NCBI RefSeq assembly: GCF_025146565.1
Contig: NZ_CP102258.1
Location: 1,644,001 to 1,708,000 of the forward strand
Source: Bacteroides eggerthii
GTDB lineage: Bacteria; Bacteroidota; Bacteroidia; Bacteroidales; Bacteroidaceae
DNA: 64,000 bases
Direction: 5' to 3'
Shown here: in pieces, positions 27,080 to 35,451 of the stretch
Layout: each line of letters begins with the position of its first letter
Numbering within the stretch: position 1 is the stretch's first letter
The notes under the pieces: generated by a model
The model's database searches: none
Seen by the model: the letters and a program-made list of their open reading frames with translations, nothing else
Told to the model about the DNA's origin: nothing
Translations under genes and position numbers: made by a program

Positions 27080-27476
27080 TTGGCAAAAAAGGTGTATTCT
27101 ACTGACCTTATAGACCGGGGCTATAGTATCGGTGGTGTTGATTTCCTGAAAGCTACCGAAAAATTTTCATGGGGCTATCATTACCAACCCACCTTATAAA
27201 ATAGCCCTGGAATTTATAGAGAAAGCCTTGGATATATTCGATGAAGGAACTAAGATTGCCGTGTTCCTGAAACTGACATTCCTGGAGGGAAAAAGGCGTA
27301 AACCGTTCTTCCGGGACAATCCGCCACGAAAAATCCATGTCTTTTCTTCCCGCGCTTCTGTTGCCAAAGATGGAGATTTTACAGCCATCCCAAACAACGG
27401 AAATGCAATCGCCTATGCCTGGTTTGTATGAGAAAAGGGATATAAGGGAGAGACTGTAGTGGATTGGATAAACTGA
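27080..27476 (+). pseudogene. DNA adenine methyltransferase remnant
   Basis: The frame starting near 27080 reads KKVYSTDLIDRGYSIGG then VDFLKATEKF. After a T-run at 27164-27167 it continues in another frame as HGAIITNPPYKIALEFIEKA, which carries the NPPY catalytic motif of N6-adenine methyltransferases, and LKLTFLEGKRRKPFF. It ends AIAYAWFV, then TGA (27429-27431), then EKGYKGETVVDWIN. The TGA replaces the expected Trp codon. Three defects are therefore visible: no N-terminal SAM-binding motif, one frameshift and one stop. The intact form is common in Bacteroides mobile elements. Confidence 0.75.
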
Positions 27477-27483
27477 AATAGGG

Positions 27484-27583
27484 CGTGGGGGAACAATGAC
27501 CGATATGACGGACCGTTGTGTTCCTTATCATCACAACGTAAATTATAGTAATTTATTAAACCAGAAACATTTATAAAAATAGT
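27484..27583 (+). promoter_or_regulatory. Hairpin in leader of the 27584 gene
   Basis: GGAACA near 27490 pairs with TGTTCC near 27520, and the loop contains further complementarity. It sits about 60 bases upstream of ATG 27584. A leader structure is likely; no clear -7 box. Confidence 0.3.
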
Positions 27584-28048
27584 ATGAAAAATAACAACAC
27601 TCAAATAGATAAGAAAATATTCATAGCTGGCAAGGTGTATGACCTTCTGGTAATGGACAAGGATACGGTTGAAGCTTCGGTGCAGGAGTATTGGGACAGT
27701 GCAATTGGTAAGGATAGAGTCAGATTCGAGCTGTACACAATCGGCAATGCGGTTGCCATGTCCTTCCACAGGGGATTTGATTACAGTTCCTATAATGCAG
27801 ATCCGACGAAAGACATAATGGATGCGGATGCCTTCATGATGACCGCCCATGAATACGAGGGTTTTATGATGCCTGTCCCTTTCCCCACACTTCCAGTTCC
27901 CGGGTTCGGCTATCCCTATCATATAAGCCGGACCGACTTTCTGGATGCATACCGGAAGAGTGCTAAAATTCTTGGGGCAAGCAGGATAAAGAACGCTTCC
28001 CTGGATATAAGTCCGGTATCCGTCATCTTAAGAGTCCAAATAGGATAG
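27584..28048 (+). CDS. Hypothetical protein, paralogue of 26627 gene
   Basis: 154 aa. KIFIAGKVYDLLVMDKDTVE at the start, then VAMSFHRGFDYSS, PTKDIMDADAFMMTAHEYEG and the Gly/Pro-rich PVPFPTLPVPGFGYPYHI. The C-terminus is beta-rich (SLDISPVSVILRVQI). It is probably a paralogue of the gene at 26627, with the same order of motifs. A soluble protein with no export signal. Function unknown. Confidence 0.6.
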   Translation: MKNNNTQIDKKIFIAGKVYDLLVMDKDTVEASVQEYWDSAIGKDRVRFELYTIGNAVAMSFHRGFDYSSYNADPTKDIMDADAFMMTAHEYEGFMMPVPFPTLPVPGFGYPYHISRTDFLDAYRKSAKILGASRIKNASLDISPVSVILRVQIG

Positions 28049-28091
28049 TGAGAATACGGAATGAAGTAAATTCCGGACTATAGTGTGTATC

Positions 28092-28124
28092 GAAAACCGT
28101 TGTGTGAGAAACATGACGGTTTTC
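28092..28124 (+). promoter_or_regulatory. Perfect hairpin before the Ig/BACON gene
   Basis: GAAAACCGT (28092-28100) pairs perfectly with ACGGTTTTC (28116-28124). It could end transcription of the 27584 gene (followed by TTAATCCTTTT) or be a leader structure of the next gene. Its position inside the frame that opens at 28083 argues against a start there. Confidence 0.5.
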
Positions 28125-28232
28125 TTAATCCTTTTAACGGCGGTAACCATAAGAATATCCGCTGTGGCAATACCCCGGATGATGATACACTACAGTCCTG
28201 TCACCAAGTTAAATTATAATATACTTTATATA

Positions 28233-29786
28233 ATGGCAGAATATTTCAGAATAGCGACAAAGGACTTTTGTAACACGTTGCTTCCCGGAGCCTTTACCGG
28301 AGACACTACAATGTGCCCCACAAGAAGCCAAATCGAAGCGGCCGGTCTGCATATAAAGAAGGGTTATACCTATGCGGCCGACCAGCTGGTTCCCGAAGAC
28401 CATATAGAGCGTCTTGACTGGGAATATACTTTCTCTGTAACTCCTGCGACAGCTACCATATCCGCGGCGGGAGGATCACAGAAATTCACAGTGACCTCGT
28501 ATAAGAGACAGTACAGTTACAGTAATGCGGGAAACCGTATCTATGTAGAAGGGTCACAGACAAACGTAGCCTATACCTCCAGTAACAATCAAACGGCAGG
28601 TTCCGGAACATGGACCGCCGCGAATGATACTATCAGTTATGGAGCAAATACCGGATCAACACAGCAAAGTGGTACCATTACATGGACTCAGTCTGAATCT
28701 TTCGGTTCTGATCCTAAGAAAACAGCTGCTGCAACTCACAAACAAAATGCAGATTCTATCAGTTCTTATGCAAATCCAACAGTTTCCTTGGTTTATAATT
28801 CAGATATTCCGGCGTCTGGAGCTTCAGCCACTATGCCTACTTATTCTTATAGTCAGGTTGTTCATTGGGTATCTGGAAAAACCACAACTGTTACTTCCGG
28901 CGGCTTACTGACTTTTACTAAGGCGCCTAATTCCGGGACGGGCACAACAGACCCTTCTAAAGGAGCTACTACAGCACCTTCTAAAGGAACAACCGCTTCA
29001 AGTCGGACCACTGTAGCCACTGTAACCTTATCAGTAACCTTAAACGGTAAGACTGGTACTTCTGGTAGGGCTGATGTTTATCAGGCTGCTAACTCTTATT
29101 CGGATTCTTGGGAGAATTGGACCGTCAACATATCGGCCGACCCTGTAAGAATAGGTGCAAGAGGCGGTACATCCTTATTGTCGGGAACAGCGGAAAGGAA
29201 AGGTATCAGGGAATGGGACTCAGGCAGTAAGGAAGACATAGACGGTTCCGGAACACCGTTTTTCAGTATACCCGCACATAGTAACGGCTGGTCGTTATCG
29301 GAAAACATACTGACAGCGGTAGAGAATACAGGAGAGGAAAGAAGCGTTGTCGTTACCGCATCCCATGGAGAAGGCAGGAATGAAGTGGCGGTGTCTCAGG
29401 AAGCAGGTGTAATCACATGGGAATATGTCTTCTTCATAGATACTGACTCTATGTCTGTTCCGGCCACAGGTGGAACACAAAGGGTCAACGTATCTTCCCT
29501 GAAAAGAAAGCTTGTCAACGGAAAAGATTCGGGAGAAACGGAAACAGTAGGATTTTCTATAGGATGGCATTCGGGAGATAACTTCAACTCCATAGACAGA
29601 AGCGGAATACCCGAATATGTGGTGTTTGATGTCGGTAGAAATACTGGGAATGAGAGAACGGAATACGATATGTTTACCCAGGAAGAATCCGGAAACACTA
29701 TCCTTTTCACATGCAGCCAGGAAAGAGGACCGGCAGGGTTTATCGTCTGTGGAAGCAACGGTTATATTGAAAGGATAGAAATCTGA
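28233..29786 (+). CDS. Multi-domain Ig/BACON-like protein
   Basis: 517 aa from ATG 28233; the frame opens at 28083, but the perfect hairpin at 28092-28124 lies in that part, so I prefer the later start. A short head (MAEYFRIATKDFCNTLL) is followed by repeated beta modules. WEYTFSVTPATATISAAGGS at about 70 and WEYVFFIDTDSMSVPATGG at about 390 are BACON-like openings. Between them lies a Thr/Ser-rich section with QVVHWVSGKTTTVTSGG and PSKGATTAPSKGTTASS. BACON and Ig-like domains in Bacteroides mobile DNA often bind carbohydrate or mucin. No classic signal peptide follows the later start, so export or virion incorporation is unclear. A broken paralogous fragment lies at 31027. Confidence 0.6.
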   Translation: MAEYFRIATKDFCNTLLPGAFTGDTTMCPTRSQIEAAGLHIKKGYTYAADQLVPEDHIERLDWEYTFSVTPATATISAAGGSQKFTVTSYKRQYSYSNAGNRIYVEGSQTNVAYTSSNNQTAGSGTWTAANDTISYGANTGSTQQSGTITWTQSESFGSDPKKTAAATHKQNADSISSYANPTVSLVYNSDIPASGASATMPTYSYSQVVHWVSGKTTTVTSGGLLTFTKAPNSGTGTTDPSKGATTAPSKGTTASSRTTVATVTLSVTLNGKTGTSGRADVYQAANSYSDSWENWTVNISADPVRIGARGGTSLLSGTAERKGIREWDSGSKEDIDGSGTPFFSIPAHSNGWSLSENILTAVENTGEERSVVVTASHGEGRNEVAVSQEAGVITWEYVFFIDTDSMSVPATGGTQRVNVSSLKRKLVNGKDSGETETVGFSIGWHSGDNFNSIDRSGIPEYVVFDVGRNTGNERTEYDMFTQEESGNTILFTCSQERGPAGFIVCGSNGYIERIEI

Positions 29787-29869
29787 TTTCATCTATTTAA
29801 ACTTGTAGCTTATCACATATAATATGATTGGTATTTTACATCAAAGCTGTAGAAGTTAAAAGTAAAATC

Positions 29870-30820
29870 ATGAAAATCAAACTGTTTTGTATCGTATTGT
29901 GCCTTTGCGTGTTTATGACCTGTGAGAAAAATGAACCGGTTATTTCGGATGAACCTGTTATTCCACCAACAGATCAACCCAAAGAACCACAAGAGTCAAT
30001 ATCGACAGATGGGATAATTAATTGGAACAATGAATTTATAATTGTAGGAGACAATAATATGGCAAATATAGGAAGTAATGATTGGAATGCAGTCACTTAT
30101 GGAAACGGGAGATATGTAACAGTGGGAGACAGTAACAGTGCAGCCTGCTCTATTGATGGAATCAATTGGACAGCAACCTCAGGATTTAATGACTTATCGG
30201 GAATTTGTTATGGAAATGGAAATTTTATTGCAGTGGGAACGGGAGGAAATGTTCGTTATTCAGATGACGGGGCCGGCTGGTCAACAGTTACTATACCGGG
30301 AAAGAGAAATTTGAGGGCCGTCTGTTATGAAAATGGAAAGTTCGTTGCAGTGGGAGAAAATGGAGTGATTGCTTATTCCACTGACGGAAGCAACTGGACT
30401 GCCAAGAATGTGGGAAGCAATGATTGGAATAGCGTTTGCTACGGAAATGGAAAGTTCGTTGCAGTTGAGAACGATGGAGGCGTTGCTTATTCCACTGACG
30501 GGATCAACTGGACTGCCAAGAATGTGGGAAGTAATTGGTGGTATGGTGTTTGCTACGGAAATGAAAAGTTTGTTGTAGTGGGAACTGATGGGGATGTTGC
30601 TTATTCTACTGATGGAATCAGTTGGACTACAACAACTATATCAGACGCCCCCACTATAATGGCTGTTTGCTGCGGAAATGGGAAGTTCGTTGCGGTAGGA
30701 AGAATATGGAATGCCTCAGGATACTACATACGGGCTATTTATTATTCTACTGATGGGATCAACTGGACTTCCAAGACTATGGGTAGAGGTGAATTGTACG
30801 GAATATGCCCTGTTCAATAA
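29870..30820 (+). CDS. Beta-propeller lipoprotein with near-identical repeats
   Basis: 316 aa from ATG 29870 (MKIKLFCIVLCLCVFMTC, Cys18 lipidated; start chosen for this signal). After a Pro-rich linker come six or more repeats of about 40 residues, each with a core like VCYGNGKFVAVG followed by AYSTDGINWT. This is the pattern of sialidase-like/Ycf48-like beta-propellers (Asp-box-like SxDGxxW). The repeats at about 30400-30560 are nearly identical at DNA level, a sign of recent duplication. A strong terminator follows. Probably a cell-surface binding protein; ligand unknown. Confidence 0.75.
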   Translation: MKIKLFCIVLCLCVFMTCEKNEPVISDEPVIPPTDQPKEPQESISTDGIINWNNEFIIVGDNNMANIGSNDWNAVTYGNGRYVTVGDSNSAACSIDGINWTATSGFNDLSGICYGNGNFIAVGTGGNVRYSDDGAGWSTVTIPGKRNLRAVCYENGKFVAVGENGVIAYSTDGSNWTAKNVGSNDWNSVCYGNGKFVAVENDGGVAYSTDGINWTAKNVGSNWWYGVCYGNEKFVVVGTDGDVAYSTDGISWTTTTISDAPTIMAVCCGNGKFVAVGRIWNASGYYIRAIYYSTDGINWTSKTMGRGELYGICPVQ

Positions 30821-30852
30821 CTTCTCAGCACCTTATTAAACCTGTTTAAATC

Positions 30853-30880
30853 AGCCGGACTAAGTTCCGGCTTTTTTATT
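30853..30880 (+). terminator. Terminator of propeller lipoprotein gene
   Basis: AGCCGGA (30853-30859) pairs with TCCGGCT (30866-30872), followed by TTTTT. A textbook intrinsic terminator. Confidence 0.85.
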
Positions 30881-31026
30881 ACTCCTTTATTAATTGGGAA
30901 ATGCCTAAGGATGATAAACAATAAATGGATGCTGGTATCGGATATACAGAAATTACCATGGATGTATCATGAAAGCAGCGTACAATATATAACAGCCGGC
31001 TAACATAATTATCAGATAAAATAACC

Positions 31027-31412
31027 ATGATACCCCTAATCCCAATTGCCGGAGAAACTGTGTCGTCGGGTTATACATATCATCAGGTTGTCCATTGGGT
31101 ATCGGGAAGAACTACGACACTTACATCCAGCCATTCTCTACGGAAAACTTCCGTAATGCTCCCCTCGGAGAAGGAGCTATTGTAATTTCCAGGGGAGATG
31201 TCATCTTTGATTTCTCCGAATCTCATAACATTTTATCAATAACCGATGAGAAAACCGCTGCCAATGAATTGTTTAATGTACATATTTCCAACAAGAGGCT
31301 AACTTCCAGCATAGTCAATCTTGCAGGAAGTGCATCGACATATACAGTGCGAATTACCTTACATATGTCTGACGGGGCCATTTTATATCGTGATATAATT
31401 CACTACTCCTGA
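31027..31412 (+). pseudogene. Frameshifted fragment of an Ig/BACON-type paralogue
   Basis: From 31027 the frame reads IPIAGETVSSG, then YTYHQVVHWVSGRTTTLTSS, close to QVVHWVSGKTTTVTSGG of the 28233 gene. After about 31130 the coding signal moves to another frame: FRNAPLGEGAIVISRGD, then a beta-rich ending TVRITLHMSDGAILYRDIIHYS to 31412. The fragment lacks the rest of the domain set, so it is a truncated, frameshifted remnant. A terminator at 31552-31580 is the next clear signal. Confidence 0.6.
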
Positions 31413-31976
31413 TTAAGCCTGTTACCGGTGGCAATTATTTATACTTATTATATTTCTCATAGAGGATAAGGAAACCCCAACTGTCAACTAATATACGGAT
31501 AACTGAATCGGTGTCGCATATAACTATAATATAACAGGTATACTTGAAGGACTTTCTGTTTCATTCAGAAAGCCCTTTTTTTATTTTTATAGCTTCCGGA
31601 TGAGAAACATGGTCGTATGGTAGATTAACACAACATACCTTTATTAATTTTTCCTGCCGGATGTTAGCGGAGAACCTATCATAGGGATGAACAGTCACTG
31701 TATCCGGTCTGACAACGGGTTGTCTTGGATTGAGATTATAAAAATGTCCCCCCTTCTCTTTCTTATCGATTTTATAGTTCTATTAGACAGGAATGGAGCA
31801 GAGTTACAGGTATCTGGTTACAGGTGTTACGTATGTCCTGATCGGTTCGGTTGCTTTAAAGATTTAACTCCGAGTTTCCATTTGGTTGATATGTAAAAGT
31901 AACTTTTGATAAATTTTGTTATTTTTTTCTTCTCTAATTTTAACTTTTGCCTATATCTTGTATCATATATATTATT
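31413..31976. other. Non-coding stretch before the barrel gene
   Basis: Contains the terminator described at 31552 and otherwise no convincing gene. TTTTGCCTATATCTTG near 31943-31960 could contain the promoter of the gene at 31977. Confidence 0.4.
31552..31580 (+). terminator. Intrinsic terminator
   Basis: CTTTCTG (31552-31558) pairs with CAGAAAG (31566-31572), followed by CCC and a run of eight T. It ends the transcript of the degraded Ig-type fragment or of unknown upstream RNA. Confidence 0.75.
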
Positions 31977-34742
31977 ATGAGTCTTTTTCAAAGAGTGATT
32001 GTGGTTCTGTGCCTTTTCATGTCTTTTTCCGCTTATGGACAGGAAGGGAGTGTGGAGTTTTGCCTGTGTGATTCTGTCAATGGTGACACAGTCGAGGGTG
32101 CTGTGGTGGAATTGGTATATCTGTCCGATTCTACAAAATATCACGCTGTAAGCGATGGGAGTGGTAAGGCTAAATTTCAGAGGATCGCTTATGGTGATTA
32201 CAGTGTGACTGCAACATTCCTGGGATACATTCCTTCATGCCGCCGCATACGTTTGAATGCGCATTTTCTCTCTCCCGACACAATACGGATGCAACCAGAT
32301 GTGCAGTTGTTAGATGAGGTAGTAATCAGCACTCCTGCTCTACGTTCCACTCAAAACGGGGATACGCTCAGTTATCATGCTGACGCCTACAAGGTAGTAC
32401 TGGGGGCCAATTCCGAATCGTTGCTCACCAAGATGCCCGGCATATCTGTTTCAGAGCGTGGCGTTGAAGCCCATGGGCGTACTGTGCAGAAAATAATGAT
32501 TGACGGAGAGGAGTTTTTCGGTAATGATGTCCTTTCGGCCTTGAAAAATCTTCCAGCTGATATGATTGAGGATGTGGAAGTGTTTAATAAGCTGAGCGAC
32601 GAGGCCGAGCTTACAGGTGTGGATGACGGCCGGGGGTATACAGCTATCAATATCCGCAGCAAACCAGATCGTCGTAAGGGAACTTTCGGACGCCTGTATG
32701 CGGGTTATGGCTTTTCGGATAAATACATAGCCGGTGGTAATATCAATAATTTTAATTCCAAATGCCGTCTTTCAGTTGTTGGGTTGGCCAATAATATCAG
32801 TCTTCATAATTTTGTCACTGAGGATATTGTGGGAGCGACGGATGAAGAGGGTAAGAACGGACATTCCAACTTCGTAGTCAAACCTATGCCTGGTATTTCT
32901 TCCGTACAGTCTTTGGGGACGAACTTTAATACCAGTTGGCTCTCAGGAAGTTATTTTTTCAACCGTACGGATAACAGTAACGTTCCGGTTTCCCAACGGG
33001 AAAACCTGAATAGCGGTAATAAGGTCCAGCTTACCGATGCGGAGAAAGATTTGACAGCCTTGAATTACAATCACCGATTCTCTGCAAAAATGAAATTTAA
33101 CGTCGGTGAGCGCCATAGTTTTATCATCCGTCCTTCGCTGAATATCCAGGATTTTTCGGATTTCTCCGAACAGAGAAGTTTAGTACGGAATCGTTTTGGT
33201 TGTGATGATATCCGTTTTGTTCATAACCGGCTCTCGGATAACCGGAATGAACGTTTGGGTATTAATGTTTCCAATACTTTCAATTATCGTTATCGTTTCC
33301 ATAAAAGGGGGCGTTCCCTTTCCATGTCGTTGTTGGGTAATTATTACGATAATGAGACTGATGCGCTAAATGAACAGTATACTTTCCGCAAACCGGATAT
33401 GCCGCTTGACCCTCTTTTGGCAAGTTCGGTGTCCTCACAGCAGAACTTCCGTAAAACACGCAAGGTCATGGCTCGTACGGGGGTGGTTTATACGGAGCCT
33501 TTGTCTCGTCGGTTTCGTATGAGCTGGGAATACGCTTTTATTTACAGTCGTGACGAAGCCGCTAAAACGGTCTTTCTTCGTGATAATGAAACCGGAGAAT
33601 TGAGTACAACTGCGGATGCTCGTCAATCCAGTGAGAATAGAGGAATATACCTGACCCATAAAATCGGACCTCGTTTCCAGTATGCTTTTCGTAAGACTTC
33701 CATTACGGTAGGGGGAGCTTTTCAACATATGAATTTTAAAGGGACAAATATCCTTCCTGCAACAGGGGAAGTGTACAAGCCTTACAGTAACCTGACCTAT
33801 GAGGTAGTAGCCAACCTTGTTATAAACCGTCAGAATACGATCTGTATCGATGCGAAGGGTCGGACTGTGAACCCTTCCGCAAATCTGTTACAGGATGTGG
33901 TCAGTCTGGCTAATCTGAGTCGTGTTAGTGCGGGAAACCCTAATTTGTCTCCCTCATATCTTCATGGCTTTGGGATACGTTACATACATACCGATGCCCG
34001 AAGAGGCAGTACGGTGGCAGTTTCACTTAACTATAATGGCAGCGGCAACTATATCGGCGATTCATTGGTGGCTGACCAGCCTGATTTTATCGTGACGGAA
34101 GGTGTGAAGCTCGGTGAGGGAAATCTGTTCGTCCGTCCGGTCAATATCGGCGGTTATCACCGTTTGCATGGCAAGATAACCTACGGTTTTCCGGTCAATC
34201 CCCTGCGCAGTAACTTAAATATTCAGGCACAGGCGGTAATAAATGTCCTGCCTGGGATTATTAACGGAGAATACAGTCCCGTACACCGCAATAATTACTT
34301 AGTAGGAGCTTCTTTAGCGAGTAATATCAGTGAGGATGTGGATTTTCGTGTCAGTTATACGGGGGAGTATGTGCAGGGAGAGTTTACAACGAAGGCTGGG
34401 AAAAACAATAATGACTATTTTTCACATACGGTTTCCGGCCAGCTTAAATGGGCTTTCTGGAAAGGGGTTACTTTTACAGGCTCACTTTCATACAGACAGG
34501 ACAAGGGTATCTCCGCTCCATTTAATGATAGGACGTTGTTGTGTAACCTTTATCTGGGTAAACGGATTTTCCGTAATCGTCTGGGAGAGATCAGTATCGG
34601 CATCAACGACCTCTTCGATGATAATTCCCGGCGTTATGCGCATACCATCAATTCTTCCGGGACCAACAATATTGTGAATCAGGGTATTGAACGTTATGTG
34701 GCTTTCCAGCTTGTCTGGCATCTGAGAAACTACCGAAAATAA
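31977..34742 (+). CDS. Outer-membrane beta-barrel family protein (TonB receptor-like)
   Basis: 921 aa from ATG 31977 (MSLFQRVIVVLCLFMSFSAYGQ, signal peptide). A carboxypeptidase-regulatory-like domain follows (SVEFCLCDSVNGDTVEGAVV), then a plug-like part (GANSESLLTKMPGISVSERG; AINIRSKPDRRKGTFGRLY) and a barrel ending RYVAFQLVWHLRNYRK. This matches the OMP_b-brl_3 group, related to TonB-dependent receptors but not to SusC. It stands alone. Its ligand cannot be predicted. It precedes the sugar-utilisation genes but is separated from them by 709 bases, so it is probably a separate unit. Confidence 0.75.
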   Translation: MSLFQRVIVVLCLFMSFSAYGQEGSVEFCLCDSVNGDTVEGAVVELVYLSDSTKYHAVSDGSGKAKFQRIAYGDYSVTATFLGYIPSCRRIRLNAHFLSPDTIRMQPDVQLLDEVVISTPALRSTQNGDTLSYHADAYKVVLGANSESLLTKMPGISVSERGVEAHGRTVQKIMIDGEEFFGNDVLSALKNLPADMIEDVEVFNKLSDEAELTGVDDGRGYTAINIRSKPDRRKGTFGRLYAGYGFSDKYIAGGNINNFNSKCRLSVVGLANNISLHNFVTEDIVGATDEEGKNGHSNFVVKPMPGISSVQSLGTNFNTSWLSGSYFFNRTDNSNVPVSQRENLNSGNKVQLTDAEKDLTALNYNHRFSAKMKFNVGERHSFIIRPSLNIQDFSDFSEQRSLVRNRFGCDDIRFVHNRLSDNRNERLGINVSNTFNYRYRFHKRGRSLSMSLLGNYYDNETDALNEQYTFRKPDMPLDPLLASSVSSQQNFRKTRKVMARTGVVYTEPLSRRFRMSWEYAFIYSRDEAAKTVFLRDNETGELSTTADARQSSENRGIYLTHKIGPRFQYAFRKTSITVGGAFQHMNFKGTNILPATGEVYKPYSNLTYEVVANLVINRQNTICIDAKGRTVNPSANLLQDVVSLANLSRVSAGNPNLSPSYLHGFGIRYIHTDARRGSTVAVSLNYNGSGNYIGDSLVADQPDFIVTEGVKLGEGNLFVRPVNIGGYHRLHGKITYGFPVNPLRSNLNIQAQAVINVLPGIINGEYSPVHRNNYLVGASLASNISEDVDFRVSYTGEYVQGEFTTKAGKNNNDYFSHTVSGQLKWAFWKGVTFTGSLSYRQDKGISAPFNDRTLLCNLYLGKRIFRNRLGEISIGINDLFDDNSRRYAHTINSSGTNNIVNQGIERYVAFQLVWHLRNYRK

Positions 34743-35451
34743 AAATATGATGCAAAATGAATACCATTGGGAAATATTATATTACAATATATTGTAACTA
34801 AATGAATACTTTCTGCATTAAGTTTTATATAAGAATACCCCAAAAATATTATAAAATTAGCCAATAATTCATTGAAGTGTATTCCAAAAGTTTTGTGGCT
34901 AACCTTTTGGGGGCACTTTACTTTTGGGACAGTTCCTATAGTATATGTTTTTTGGGGGAGGGCATGGAAGTTTCGTGAGATATACCGGGGGAGGGCGCGT
35001 CGCCATTGATTACTATGGGAACAAAGCTGTCTTTAGCACCTAAGCGGGAGGCTTCTGCCAATAACTCCCGCTCCGTAATACCGTATTTTTAAACTTCTTT
35101 GAATAACCTGATTTTCTTTGTATTGAATGATTGAAGTAATCTGAAAAGGGGGAAAATACAAAGGTGCGAAATTATAATAATTAAATATTATTAAAAGTAA
35201 CGTAATGCTTTACGTTGATAATTAAATAAAGTAATGATTTAATTGTGTTAAAGGTATTATATATTTGATGCGAATTATTATAATTATAAAATGCATTTTT
35301 ATTATAATTTATATTAATCTGGATAAACCTCTAAATTCAATGCCTATGAAACATCACTGAAATTACACAAAAGTAAATAATTTACTGATCTATTTTTATT
35401 ATACCATGGTGTATAAACACAAAACAAAATCAAAAAATAATACTTAAATTT
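34743..35451. other. Long intergenic region before SusC-like gene
   Basis: No gene seen. Holds a perfect palindrome TTACAATATATTGTAA (34782-34797) and a hairpin AGCGGGAG/CTCCCGCT (35043-35050/35065-35072) with the same stem as at 3350-3378, followed by very AT-rich DNA leading to the SusC-like gene. The regulator that would control the sugar locus is not in the window. Confidence 0.5.

Noticed and set aside
28083..28232. Longer N-terminus of the Ig/BACON protein
   Set aside because: A perfect 9-bp hairpin (28092-28124) lies inside it and the peptide has no domain likeness. ATG 28233 is a better start.
31687..31896. 69-aa frame before the barrel gene
   Set aside because: No start signal and an unlikely composition; overlaps the probable promoter region.
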